A stretch of DNA of 64,000 nucleotides from Arsenophonus nasoniae DSM 15247 (GCF_000429565.1 NZ_AUCC01000003.1:35452-99451), one strand, 5' to 3'; counted from the first letter of the stretch, positions 1 to 8,568 are shown. Translations and numbers: made by a program. The notes: generated by a model not told the origin, from the letters alone.

Positions 1-580
1 CCCCTTTATCATCTAATATGACCGGTTTAGTGATAACCTGCTTACCGCGATTCCAATCTTTAGCGATTTGATGCCAACCGATATTGACGTCTTCACCGTT
101 TGGATTCTCTTCGGGTTTAGTGGTATCGGCAACTTTTTTACCATTAAAACCAATGCGCAGCATATCAAGCGCAAATGATTCATTGGTAAAGGCTTGCATA
201 CGCTGGAAAAACTCATTTTCCGTCCCCGCATTCGCCCATACGGATAACAGGCTCCAGGGTAATGCGGCGCCGGAGTCTGTTTCAGCCAGTTTGTACTCGT
301 TGCCGTCCACCAATGTTTTACGAATAAAACGACCGTCTTTATTGCGACCGGTGAATAAACCGGGATTACCGACCGCAACCACTTGCCCCTGCAACTGGTC
401 AACGTCAGCACAGGTGATCATGCTCAATAATTCAACCGATTCAAGCAATGCTGAACGCAAAGCCGTTTCTTTTGGATCCGATAATTTAAAATAACGCGAT
501 GGGTTAGTGACGTTATACGCTTTCGCCAAACCACTTTCGTAATGATTGAGCCATTCCTCGGCTCTTTGGTTTAAAAACAT
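1..580 (-). CDS. Phage major capsid protein, P2 gpN family (partial)
   Basis: This is the N-terminal part of a P2-type major capsid precursor; the 3' end runs off the left edge, so only about 193 residues are visible. The start is the ATG at 580-578, preceded by a GGAGAGG ribosome site. The visible protein starts MFLNQRAEEW and carries, at about residues 145-172, the family-typical stretch with FNGKKVADTT and NPNGEDVNIGW. In this family the precursor assembles on the scaffold and is trimmed by the scaffold protease. It lies directly downstream of the O-type scaffold/protease gene on the same strand, the O-N order of P2. The DNA here is visibly richer in G and C than the host genes to the right. 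The family call rests on remembered motifs. Confidence 0.85.
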   Translation of the reverse strand, partial: MFLNQRAEEWLNHYESGLAKAYNVTNPSRYFKLSDPKETALRSALLESVELLSMITCADVDQLQGQVVAVGNPGLFTGRNKDGRFIRKTLVDGNEYKLAETDSGAALPWSLLSVWANAGTENEFFQRMQAFTNESFALDMLRIGFNGKKVADTTKPEENPNGEDVNIGWHQIAKDWNRGKQVITKPVILDDKG

Positions 581-609
581 GGAAATCCCTCTCCTAGATG
601 ACGAGCCGA

Positions 610-1395
610 TTAAAGAAATTTAAAACCCTTTTCTTTTGTATTGTTCGCCGGATTGAGTTTAGGTAAACGCGTAATTTTTTCGTCCAACTTTCCAAAGTTT
701 TTAACGATTTGCGGTAGGTTATCGCGTAAACGGGCAAACTCTTCGGTGTCAACCACTTCTTTTACCGTGTCGACCTCTTCTTGTACGTCTTCAACATCTT
801 GCTGTGTTGATGCCAGCTGCGATTTTAAACGCTGAATTTCCTCTTCAGCCTCGGCGAGTGCCTGAGCTAGCTGCTGCAATTTGTCACCGTCGACTTCTTT
901 TTCGATAGGGGATTCGGGCTCGGCAATATTAAAAAGCTTACGCCAGTTTGATTTTTTAGACTTTGTTGACATGTCCTTGTCCTTTGGTTTTTTCCGGCTG
1001 AAATGGAGCCGGGTAGTGCCGACACTGGCCGGCTCATTCGTTACGCCCAGTCCTTGCAGATAAGACTTACCTGTCCCTCTAAAATTGCCATCAGGGGTTA
1101 ATTCAATCGAAGTGAATAAATAGTTATCCGCTGCATTGGCCATTAATAAATTGACAAAGGGCCGCAGTATTGCGAGTAGCTGTAATTCACCACGCGCATT
1201 TTCTTCCAGCATGACTTCAAGGACTTCGCCCATGGGCTCCGCATCGTGGTTATGTTCAGGCCAAATCATCGCCGCATATAATTGGTGATCATATAATTCG
1301 GCGACATCTAACAGGTCTTGTCTTTCAATAACCCGACCATCAATGGTGTCACCCTCTGTCGCGATACATAGCCATGTAGTTCTTAATTGCGACAT
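610..1395 (-). CDS. Capsid scaffolding protein with serine protease domain, P2 gpO family
   Basis: 261 residues, close to P2 gpO. The N-terminal protease domain keeps the residues known to be catalytic in gpO: Asp19 in GDTIDGR, His48 in WPEHN, and a serine in FTSIEL (Ser96 here, equivalent to Ser107 of P2). The segment GTGKSYLQGLGVTNEPASVGT is also typical. Residues about 165-215 are highly charged and predicted coiled coil, the scaffold portion. In P2 this protein guides procapsid assembly and processes capsid, portal and itself. It is divergent from the terminase gene and 29 bases upstream of the capsid gene, so O and N probably share a late promoter in the 1396-1557 gap. No recognisable Ogr box was found there by eye. 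Confidence 0.92.
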   Translation of the reverse strand: MSQLRTTWLCIATEGDTIDGRVIERQDLLDVAELYDHQLYAAMIWPEHNHDAEPMGEVLEVMLEENARGELQLLAILRPFVNLLMANAADNYLFTSIELTPDGNFRGTGKSYLQGLGVTNEPASVGTTRLHFSRKKPKDKDMSTKSKKSNWRKLFNIAEPESPIEKEVDGDKLQQLAQALAEAEEEIQRLKSQLASTQQDVEDVQEEVDTVKEVVDTEEFARLRDNLPQIVKNFGKLDEKITRLPKLNPANNTKEKGFKFL

Positions 1396-1557
1396 TGATA
1401 TGTTGTTCCCATCCTTGGGTTAATTTGCTTCCGTTCGTTTCGGTCTACTCAGTATTGCCCACATTTTTTTCACTGGCGAGAAGTTCAATTCGGCTATCAC
1501 GGCGTTGCCGAAAGCGACTTAATGCCAGCAGCAACGCATCGAGGCACAATGCCTGCT

Positions 1558-3345
1558 ATGGCTAAATATCACGATGCAAAAATTGAAGTCGCCAAATCCC
1601 TTTATTTGCGACACTACACGCCGGCGGAAATCGCCGCGGAATTAGCGCTACCCAATCGGCGGATCGTTTATTATTGGGCGCAAAAATGGCACTGGGCCGA
1701 GATGCTCAGCCATGAAACCGTTATTGAGGCAATCAATCGTCGAATTGTACTTTTAACCGGTCGTGATAAGAAAACTGAACTCGAACAGGACGAACTCGAT
1801 CGCCTCATTGCACATCATGTTAAGTTGATGGCACAAGCCAACAAACATACTGAAAAAATGGTGGCGCTCAAACCCCAGTCAAATGACAGGCAAGGTTATG
1901 GCGATGAGATGGTTGAAGATGAAGAAAAACCAAAAAAGAAAAAGCGTTATCGTAAAAATGACATTTCCCGCATTACTGCTGAAGACTTCCAGCAATTTGC
2001 GGATGAAAGGCTATTTGCGTATCAAAAACACCTGCGCATCAACATGACCCAGGCGGTTCGTAATATTTTAAAAAGTCGCCAAATTGGCGCAACCTGGTAT
2101 TTTGCTTATGAAGCGTTTGAAAATGCCTGTTTGACAGCCGATCCACAAATATTTTTATCCGCATCACGCCCACAGGCGGAAGTTTTTCGCGCTTATATCG
2201 TGAATATTGCCGAAAAGTTTTTTGGGGTAACCCTAACCGGTAATCCGATCCGGTTAAGCAATGGCGCTGAATTACGGTTTCTCTCCACAAACAAAAACAC
2301 CGCACAATCCTATAGTGGTCATTTGTATTGTGATGAATACCTCTGGGTACCGGATTTCAAACGGTTGAATGATGTCGCCTCCGCCATGGCAACCCATGAC
2401 AAATGGCGCACAACCTATTTATCAACCCCCAGTTCAAAAACACATGGGGGTTATCCATTCTGGACAGGTGACGAATGGCGCGGTCAGGATCCAAAGCGTA
2501 AAAATATAACGTTTCCTTCCGTTGATGACATGCGCGACGGGGGGCGCGTGTGTCCAGATGGTCAATGGCGTTATGTTATTACGCTTGAAGATGCGATAAA
2601 AGGCGGCTTTAATCTGGCGTCAATCGATAAGCTACGGCAACGATATAACCCTGACACCTTTAAGATGCTATATATGTGTATTTTTATTGAGCATGGCGCT
2701 TCTGTTTTTAAATATGACACACTGCAAAAATGTGGGGTTGATGTGAACTTATGGGAAGACCATAACCCGAAAGCCCCAAGACCCTTTGGCGAGCGTGAAG
2801 TCTGGGGCGGTTATGATCCTGCGCGCTCTGGTGATACCTCCACCTTTGTCATTGTTGCACCACCCATGATGGCACCTGAAGTGTTTCGAATATTAGCCAC
2901 TTTTTATTGGCAGGGGTTTAGCTGGCGTCATCAAGCCAAACTGATTGAAGATTTAACGAAAAAATATCGTTTCACCCATATTGGTATTGATACCACCGGG
3001 ATTGGTCAATCCGTCTATGAAATGGTGCAGGATTTTGCTCCTCGCATCACACAACCTATCCTTTACAGCTTATCAATGAAAACCCAGTTAGTGATGAAAA
3101 TGATCGATATCGTTGATGAAGAACGGATTGAGTGGGATGTGGAACAAAAAGAAATACCCGCCTCTTTTTTATGTATTCGACACACCACAACGGGTAAAGG
3201 CAGCGCCATGACGTTTGTGGCGGATAGAACCCAGGAAACCGGTCATGCAGACGTTTTTTGGGCAACCTCCCATGCGGTGATTAAAGAGCCCTTGAATACC
3301 GATAAAAAACGCAAATCAACCTATCACTTTGCCAAGGCGTCATAA
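1558..3345 (+). CDS. Terminase large (ATPase/nuclease) subunit, P2 gpP family
   Basis: About 595 residues from the ATG at 1558, close to P2 gpP (590). Upstream ATGs at 1522 and 1549 are also in frame; 1558 is preferred because it gives the family-like start MAKYHDAK, with a GAGG 13 bases upstream, but the choice is uncertain. The N-terminus has a DNA-binding-like segment (YTPAEIAAELAL) followed by a Lys-rich linker. The ATPase core shows the P-loop variant around KSRQIGATW (about 172-180) and the Walker B string LYCDE (256-260). The C-terminal nuclease shows acidic residues in GGYDPARSGD (Asp420) and GIDTTGIG (Asp478). Its stop overlaps the start of the portal gene by one base, indicating translational coupling. 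It packages DNA at the portal vertex. Confidence 0.93.
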   Translation: MAKYHDAKIEVAKSLYLRHYTPAEIAAELALPNRRIVYYWAQKWHWAEMLSHETVIEAINRRIVLLTGRDKKTELEQDELDRLIAHHVKLMAQANKHTEKMVALKPQSNDRQGYGDEMVEDEEKPKKKKRYRKNDISRITAEDFQQFADERLFAYQKHLRINMTQAVRNILKSRQIGATWYFAYEAFENACLTADPQIFLSASRPQAEVFRAYIVNIAEKFFGVTLTGNPIRLSNGAELRFLSTNKNTAQSYSGHLYCDEYLWVPDFKRLNDVASAMATHDKWRTTYLSTPSSKTHGGYPFWTGDEWRGQDPKRKNITFPSVDDMRDGGRVCPDGQWRYVITLEDAIKGGFNLASIDKLRQRYNPDTFKMLYMCIFIEHGASVFKYDTLQKCGVDVNLWEDHNPKAPRPFGEREVWGGYDPARSGDTSTFVIVAPPMMAPEVFRILATFYWQGFSWRHQAKLIEDLTKKYRFTHIGIDTTGIGQSVYEMVQDFAPRITQPILYSLSMKTQLVMKMIDIVDEERIEWDVEQKEIPASFLCIRHTTTGKGSAMTFVADRTQETGHADVFWATSHAVIKEPLNTDKKRKSTYHFAKAS

Positions 3346-4376
3346 TGAAAAAGCAATGGAATTCACGCAAAAACAGGCTGCAAACAGCAAAAGCAGCCAA
3401 AAAAGGGTTTAGTATCACGTTGGGTAAGCCAGAACCCATTTTAACCACGCATACCGATTATCAAAATGTTGGGTATGACAATGCGTTCGATCACTGGACG
3501 TTGCCCATTGACCGACAAGCCCTTGCCGAACTGGTGAATTTGAATGGTCAGCATGGCGGCGTACTCTATGCCCGCCATAATATGGTAGTCAGTGATTATA
3601 TGGGGGGCGGTTTAACCCATGAACAGCTTAAAGCGGCGGTATTTAGCTATTTCCTGTTTGGGGATGTGGCGCTATTAAAAGTGCGTAACGGTTGGGGGGA
3701 TGTTTTAGCGCTAGAAGTCTTGCCCTCGCTTTACTTGCGGCGCCGAAAAGACGGCGATTTTGTGATTTTACAGGACGGTGAGCCTCTGGTTTATTCCCCT
3801 GAAGACATTATTTATCTCAAACAATACGACCCACAACAGCAGGTTTACGGTATTCCGGATTATATCGGGGGGATCCATGCAGCGTTACTCAATAGCGAAG
3901 CGACTATATTTCGCCGGCGCTATTACCATAACGGCGCCCACACGGGCGGGATGATTTACTGTAATGACCCGAACATGACGGATGAAGTGGAAGCGGAAAT
4001 CATTAGCAACCTCGAACACAGCAAAGGAATTGGAAATTTTTCAACCATGTTTGTCAGCGTGCCTAACGGTGACCCCGATGGCATCAAGTTTATTCCCGTA
4101 GGGGATATTTCGGCGCAGGATGAATTTAGTAACGTGAAAAGCATTAGTGCCCAGGATGTGTTAACCGCCCATCGTTTCCCCGCAGGTTTAGCGGGCATTA
4201 TCCCCGGTAATGTGGGGGGACTGGGTGACCCCATCAAAGCGCGTGAAGCCTACCGAAAAGATGAAGTCATCCCGGTTCAAAACCTGTTTATGCATGCGAT
4301 TAATCCTGAAATCGGCAAAAATGAAGGGCTAAAGCTGATTTTTAATCAAAAATCTGACAATAAAAATGATGAATAG
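3345..4376 (+). CDS. Phage portal protein, P2 gpQ / PBSX family
   Basis: 343 residues, matching P2 gpQ (344). The protein contains motifs usual in this portal family: LPIDRQALAELV near residue 55, HGGVLYARHNMV about 70-80, an LPSLYLRRRKDG core strand region, YGIPDYIGG near 168, and FPAGLAGIIPGNVGGLGDP near 280. The portal forms the dodecameric ring through which DNA enters the head. It starts at the ATG within the TAATG overlap with the terminase stop, the usual P-Q pair transcribed away from O-N. It is followed after 49 bases by the Ogr-like activator on the same strand. Confidence 0.93.
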   Translation: MKKQWNSRKNRLQTAKAAKKGFSITLGKPEPILTTHTDYQNVGYDNAFDHWTLPIDRQALAELVNLNGQHGGVLYARHNMVVSDYMGGGLTHEQLKAAVFSYFLFGDVALLKVRNGWGDVLALEVLPSLYLRRRKDGDFVILQDGEPLVYSPEDIIYLKQYDPQQQVYGIPDYIGGIHAALLNSEATIFRRRYYHNGAHTGGMIYCNDPNMTDEVEAEIISNLEHSKGIGNFSTMFVSVPNGDPDGIKFIPVGDISAQDEFSNVKSISAQDVLTAHRFPAGLAGIIPGNVGGLGDPIKAREAYRKDEVIPVQNLFMHAINPEIGKNEGLKLIFNQKSDNKNDE

Positions 4377-4425
4377 TTAAAAATGGTGTAAAATTAAAGC
4401 GTTACATCAATCGGAGGGCTTGCAC

Positions 4426-4635
4426 GTGCGAGTATTAACCATATTCTGTCCAATTTGTAGCCAAAAAGCGATCATTCGTAAATCAAATAGAAAACATCAT
4501 GAAATTTCCGACCTGTATTGTGCCTGTACTGATGTGGAATGCGGTCATACCTTTGTTCTGAATTTAATCTTTAGCCATACTTTAAGCCCCAGTGCCAAAA
4601 CAAACTGTGCGTTACTCCAGCCGTTAAATTATTAA
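4426..4635 (+). CDS. Ogr/Delta-like zinc-finger late transcription activator
   Basis: 69 residues from a GTG at 4426; the start is set by a strong GGAGGG at 4413-4418, seven bases upstream. A TTG at 4420 is in frame but sits only one base after that site. The protein has the Ogr/Delta pattern of two cysteine pairs: Cys8-x2-Cys11 and Cys34-x4-Cys39, followed by HTF. In P2 and P4 such proteins bind zinc and activate the late promoters with host RNA polymerase. Here the gene follows the portal gene directly, so head-module expression and its activator could be linked. In P2 itself ogr sits at the far end of the late region, so this placement differs. Confidence 0.85.
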   Translation: MRVLTIFCPICSQKAIIRKSNRKHHEISDLYCACTDVECGHTFVLNLIFSHTLSPSAKTNCALLQPLNY

Positions 4636-4763
4636 AACGAGAGCCGCTTGAAATTTTAACCCTGTTAAACACCTCGTCAATATTTCCTTTCAATCTGGAA
4701 AATAAATTTTTCCGAGGTACTCCTTACAATATTATTCGAACTTAATAACTACTAACAGTTGAT

Positions 4764-4937
4764 TTAGCTTTTTTCAGAAAGCGTTATTAACGATTGTTTA
4801 ACCTCCTCAGATAATTCCATAATCATATCGAGAATAATTTCTCGCTCATGTTGATTGTCTATTTTTGGGTCTGTTGCCAGTTTAGATAGTGTATTGATGC
4901 GCTCCAAAGTCACAACGATATTGAATAAATCGTTCAT
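4764..4937 (-). CDS. Small hypothetical phage protein
   Basis: A 57-residue frame starting MNDLFNIVVTLERINTL and ending TLSEKS. It has coding-like character: no low-complexity bias, mixed charge, and a predicted helix-rich sequence with an acidic C-terminal half (MELSEEVKQS). An AAAGGA lies 11 bases before the ATG, a somewhat long spacing. I do not recognise the family. It lies between the late activator and the repeat cluster, in the interval that in P2 relatives often carries variable genes. It could be a small regulator or a cargo remnant; nothing in the sequence tells which. Confidence 0.5.
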   Translation of the reverse strand: MNDLFNIVVTLERINTLSKLATDPKIDNQHEREIILDMIMELSEEVKQSLITLSEKS

Positions 4938-5129
4938 AGTTTACATTTTCCTTTAACTGGAGCACCCCGAAAACACCCTATTCTGAGCGATTAATAATAA
5001 AATATACATAAAATCAATGAATTAATGACTATTTTCTCATCAATAAAATTTTACTGAGATAAAAAATACTATCCTTGTCCTATTGTTAAATTTTTGTGAG
5101 TTTAAAAAAAGAAAATTCTTTAGGGATGG

Positions 5130-5424
5130 GGGTATGTTTCGGAAAATCCTTACATGCCTTACACAGCAAAAAACAGCCTATAAGCCCTTGAAAATAATGG
5201 ATTCTTATGTAAGGAAAAAACCCTTACAAAATCTTACATCATCCTTACATATAATAAAATCAATAAGATAGCTTTTAAAGTTGTAAGGAGTTGTAAGTCT
5301 TACATGTAAGGATTTTGTAAGGGTTTTGTAAGACTTTCCACTTTAATTATTTTCCTTTAAAATCATAAACTAATATCATAATTTTTAATTTATAAGGAAT
5401 GTAAGGGTTTTCCGAGGTATACCC
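5130..5424. repeat. Iteron-like cluster of TGTAAGG words framed by inverted repeats; candidate phage replication origin
   Basis: Nine exact copies of TGTAAGG or its complement CCTTACA occur here: forward at 5208, 5282, 5305, 5316 and 5400; reverse at 5148, 5157, 5222 and 5243. Variants ending in A or T lie at 5232, 5292, 5298 and 5327. The cluster is bounded by imperfect 26-base inverted repeats, 5130-5155 and 5399-5424, matching at 22 of 26 positions and each containing one copy of the word next to CGGAAAA. Spacing is irregular and both orientations occur. The tract is AT-rich with no convincing gene. A cluster of short repeats near a primase-helicase gene resembles the ori/crr arrangement of P4-type elements; origin function is inference. 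Confidence 0.7.
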
Positions 5425-5502
5425 AAAAATTGTGGAAGATATTTATATTGATCAAATAATAACCATAAATATTAGTTTATTATTATATTTATGTATTATT
5501 TA

Positions 5503-5752
5503 ACCTGAGTTCGGGATAAGCGGTAGTTATGAGAAAACAAAAATAGCTCATTTATCAATAAAAACCTTTTAAAATCAATAAAATGATAAAAAAAGGAAAT
5601 ATTTTTAGTTGGTTGTAGGTTAAAAAATAAGCTATTTTCTTTGCTAAAATCATGAAAAAAGCCAAAATTCAGCACTGTTTTATGTAATAATTTTAATTTA
5701 AGTAATTGAATATACAATAAAAAATTTTATATTTCTTATCCCGAACTCAGGT
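5503..5752. mobile_element. MITE-like element, 250 bases, with 18-base perfect terminal inverted repeats
   Basis: The left end reads ACCTGAGTTCGGGATAAG at 5503-5520 and the right end is its exact reverse complement at 5735-5752. Both ends are flanked by the direct repeat TATTTA (5497-5502 and 5753-5758), which fits a 6-base target duplication, although the AT-rich setting weakens this. The interior is AT-rich and codes for no transposase; the one open frame across it is low-complexity and Phe/Leu-rich. I infer a non-autonomous element moved in trans. ACC-beginning ends with short duplications recall the IS982 group, but I cannot confirm the family. No second copy is visible in this window. 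Confidence 0.7.
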
Positions 5753-5841
5753 TATTTATGTATCCGAGATAACTTGTGTTCTATCTCTGCCTTTGTGTCT
5801 ATTTTTAGTTTGGGTGATGGCACTCAAGATGATGTGATAAA

Positions 5842-5870
5842 AACAAAAAAACCTTAACGTTTGTTAAGGC
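5842..5870 (-). terminator. Rho-independent terminator of the primase-helicase operon
   Basis: A seven-base-pair stem CCTTAAC/GTTAAGG (5852-5858 with 5863-5869) and four-base loop; on the minus strand it is followed by a run of T (5851 down to 5845). It sits about 25 bases after the stop of the primase-helicase gene, as expected for the end of the leftward early operon. Confidence 0.75.
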
Positions 5871-5894
5871 ATAACATAGCAAACCGAGATTGAA

Positions 5895-8555
5895 TTATTT
5901 TTTTTCAAATATCCAGCATTCTAACACGTCCGGTTTTTTTAGTGTGCTCGCCTTGGGTAAAGCGGCATTGTAGGCAGCATTAACACGACTGCGTATACTT
6001 TTAGTTCGAATAAAGTGCCGTTTTTTCCCTAACTTTAACCGCCGTTTAATGTTAACGATATCACCAAAAGGCTGACGTTTTTCACTGGCAATCTGGATGA
6101 GCTGGTTAAAATTGATGGCAAATTCATTCTCTTTTGCGCTATGGTTTACCCCGTAAATATCTTCAGTATCCAAATAATCAAACATCGCCCAAAATTCGTT
6201 AATATCATCCGGATCATCGTGTACCGCTTTGACACGCTCTTTGGCTAAATTAACAATAAAAGCCCTCGTTTCTTCAATGCGCTGCGATGAAACAGAAATC
6301 ACCTGTGGCAACATTTCTAAAAAAGCAATCATCTGGGCGTGGTTACGGGCAATGCGAGTGTGATGAATTGCGGGATCCGCATACAAAATTTTCTCAATCT
6401 CTTCGTAACGTTCACAAGCTGTCTGGAATATTTTATCGCCTTGCATTAACACTTTAGGTACAAAACCGGATACCGTATTAATTGGATAGCGCTCAAGTCT
6501 TGTTGCTGCTTCTTTAGTCACTTGAGAATGGTGACGCTTATCCGTTGATAAATGGATCAACCGTTCTGGAATGGCCGTATCCTCAGTCATAATAGGTGCA
6601 TTTTGACCAATAACGATAGCGCCTCTAAATATCAGTTCTTCGGTATCGTTACTTCCGCCTTTTCGCCCTACGCTACGCAATAGTCCACTATCATAGATAT
6701 TTTTTAATTCATTCCAGTCAAAGGCACGTAATTTAGCATTATTTTGGTTACGATCACTTTCAATCAAACAAACGGGAAGATTGCTGACTTGTGCAAAGCT
6801 ACGAGCGCGTCCGGCTGCGGTTGATTTCGAGGGATCAAACCCTTCATAATTTTCACGGCCAAAAAGGCGCCACATAAATTCCAGTAAAGTACTTTTTCCA
6901 CTACCCGGTTCCCCGAAAATTTCCAAGAAGGGATAGGTCTGTAAGTGGTCACGGATTTGTTCAGCAAATAAGGCACCCAGCCAGAAGGCTAGCACTGTAT
7001 AACCTTTGACACCAAATGCCAGCCACAAATCATCAATCCAATCTGTGGTAAATTCATTGAAATTAAGATTAAACTGTAAAGCAGGTTGTGAAGCTAGAGT
7101 TTTGATATCTAATTTTTCTAGTGAAAAATAATCTTCTTGATTAAGGGAGTACACTTTACCGTTTTGGATCGCAACCTGATTAAAAATATAGGCATCATAG
7201 CGTTTGTTATAACCGACATAGTTTTGAGTCTTGACCTCTTTAATTGTTGGTAAAGTGCGTTTTAGGATTTTATCAAGCTGTTGTGTACTGCCGGTGTACA
7301 TAGCCCCTTTAGCAATATGCAATAAGCGTTTTTTGAATTCACTGCTGCTAGTTAATTGTGTTGCGGTAAATGTCGCTTTTACGTTGTGCTGCTGGTGTGG
7401 AAACGCTACGTCGATGTAATACCAGGATTCATCGGTTTCAACCGACTTTTGAAAATAAAGCGGTGTTGGATAACAATTAGCAATTTCAATAACAATGCCT
7501 GATTCTTTAACGGCTTTTTCCCGACTCTCATCGTCATGCAATGTTGGTTCAGCTTCCTTTATACGTTCAACGGCTTTCATCATTTTGTCAATATCGAGCT
7601 TAAACCAGTACAGACGATTGTCATGCCGGAAATCAAACTCTGTTCGCTCCGTCCACTGAAACATCAATCTGGCACGATCAAAAGCCGTATGCGTTAATAA
7701 TAACTTACCGTAATAGCGATAACGCGCGATATTGTCTTTTGTCAATCGCCCTTTAATATGCAAATCATTCCAATCATGCTGGTCATCCACATCCCCTGGT
7801 CGTGCCGCCGTTGCTAACCATCCTTCGTCGCGACTACGTGAGACAAATTTTTTTATTGCCTTTTCACCCGCCTTTCCATTATCAAGTGCCCAGATTAATA
7901 CCGGTTTTTTATTTTCACCCAGCGCAATTTTAAGCTGGGCTAAGGCATGTTCTGGGTAATTATGACAACTCATCAGAGAAACCGCATATAACCCATTTTG
8001 AGCAAGACTAATCGCATCAAAAATCCCTTCTGTTAGCCAAATTTCGGTTGCTTTTGTTAAATCCTGTTGTGGTAAACTCCACCACTGCCCTTTATAAGCC
8101 CCAAAGAAATTGGCTTTGCGGTCAAATCGTTGTGGGTTATCGATAATACGTTCCCAGTAAGCGCCATTAGGTAGGGCGAATTTTACGGTTGCCGAACCCA
8201 ACCCTTTAGCGTGATAACTGGATTCAATATATAACCCTTTTAATGGCGCGATATCCAATCCTCTAGCCTGTTGCAAATAGGCATCCGCCGCGGCATTTGG
8301 GGCTTGTTGTGTTTTAGGATGGTACGCTGACCAGTTATCGAAAATATCCGGATAGATTTCTTTAACAATAATTTCGGCACCACATTTATTTTCACGACCA
8401 CATTTGAGTACAAAAGGTTTTTCAATGGCGGTAAATAATTCCTTTTTTTTGCAATCTGGGCAGATACCTTGCCGTAAATACCCATTTTGTTCTTTAAATT
8501 GGAATTCCTGAATTAATTTTGAGATAATTAAATTCAATCGCATAGCATTTATCAT
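5895..8555 (-). CDS. Phage replication protein: zinc-finger/TOPRIM primase with P-loop ATPase (helicase-like) domain
   Basis: 886 residues from the ATG at 8555, chosen because GGGAG lies nine bases upstream; a TTG 15 bases earlier is in frame. Visible domains: an N-terminal zinc site (Cys32, Cys35, Cys52, Cys58); a TOPRIM region with Glu177 in WLTEGIFDA and the acidic loop WALDNGKAG near 222-230; and a C-terminal ATPase with Walker A GEPGSGKST at 548-556 and a Walker B-like CLIESD further on. This matches the multidomain primase-helicase plan of P4-type phage replication proteins. It should prime and unwind at the phage origin. It is last in the leftward early operon and faces the repeat cluster at 5130-5424. 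The final 150 residues are not recognised. Confidence 0.85.
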   Translation of the reverse strand: MINAMRLNLIISKLIQEFQFKEQNGYLRQGICPDCKKKELFTAIEKPFVLKCGRENKCGAEIIVKEIYPDIFDNWSAYHPKTQQAPNAAADAYLQQARGLDIAPLKGLYIESSYHAKGLGSATVKFALPNGAYWERIIDNPQRFDRKANFFGAYKGQWWSLPQQDLTKATEIWLTEGIFDAISLAQNGLYAVSLMSCHNYPEHALAQLKIALGENKKPVLIWALDNGKAGEKAIKKFVSRSRDEGWLATAARPGDVDDQHDWNDLHIKGRLTKDNIARYRYYGKLLLTHTAFDRARLMFQWTERTEFDFRHDNRLYWFKLDIDKMMKAVERIKEAEPTLHDDESREKAVKESGIVIEIANCYPTPLYFQKSVETDESWYYIDVAFPHQQHNVKATFTATQLTSSSEFKKRLLHIAKGAMYTGSTQQLDKILKRTLPTIKEVKTQNYVGYNKRYDAYIFNQVAIQNGKVYSLNQEDYFSLEKLDIKTLASQPALQFNLNFNEFTTDWIDDLWLAFGVKGYTVLAFWLGALFAEQIRDHLQTYPFLEIFGEPGSGKSTLLEFMWRLFGRENYEGFDPSKSTAAGRARSFAQVSNLPVCLIESDRNQNNAKLRAFDWNELKNIYDSGLLRSVGRKGGSNDTEELIFRGAIVIGQNAPIMTEDTAIPERLIHLSTDKRHHSQVTKEAATRLERYPINTVSGFVPKVLMQGDKIFQTACERYEEIEKILYADPAIHHTRIARNHAQMIAFLEMLPQVISVSSQRIEETRAFIVNLAKERVKAVHDDPDDINEFWAMFDYLDTEDIYGVNHSAKENEFAINFNQLIQIASEKRQPFGDIVNIKRRLKLGKKRHFIRTKSIRSRVNAAYNAALPKASTLKKPDVLECWIFEKK

Positions 8556-8568
8556 CGAGTTAACTCCC

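Noticed and set aside
1396..1557. Ogr-binding box TGT-N12-ACA between the divergent O and P genes
   Set aside because: Checked by eye in the gap; no pair with the right spacing was found.
5083..5271. 62-codon frame across the TGTAAGG cluster
   Set aside because: Its codons are dictated by the repeats; no ribosome site and Lys-rich nonsense composition.
5130..5424. CRISPR array
   Set aside because: Repeat word is seven bases, irregularly spaced and in both orientations; no spacers of uniform length and no cas genes.
5496..5717. 73-codon frame inside the MITE-like element as a possible transposase
   Set aside because: Phe/Leu-rich, no DDE motif, too short; it starts and ends by chance in AT-rich DNA.
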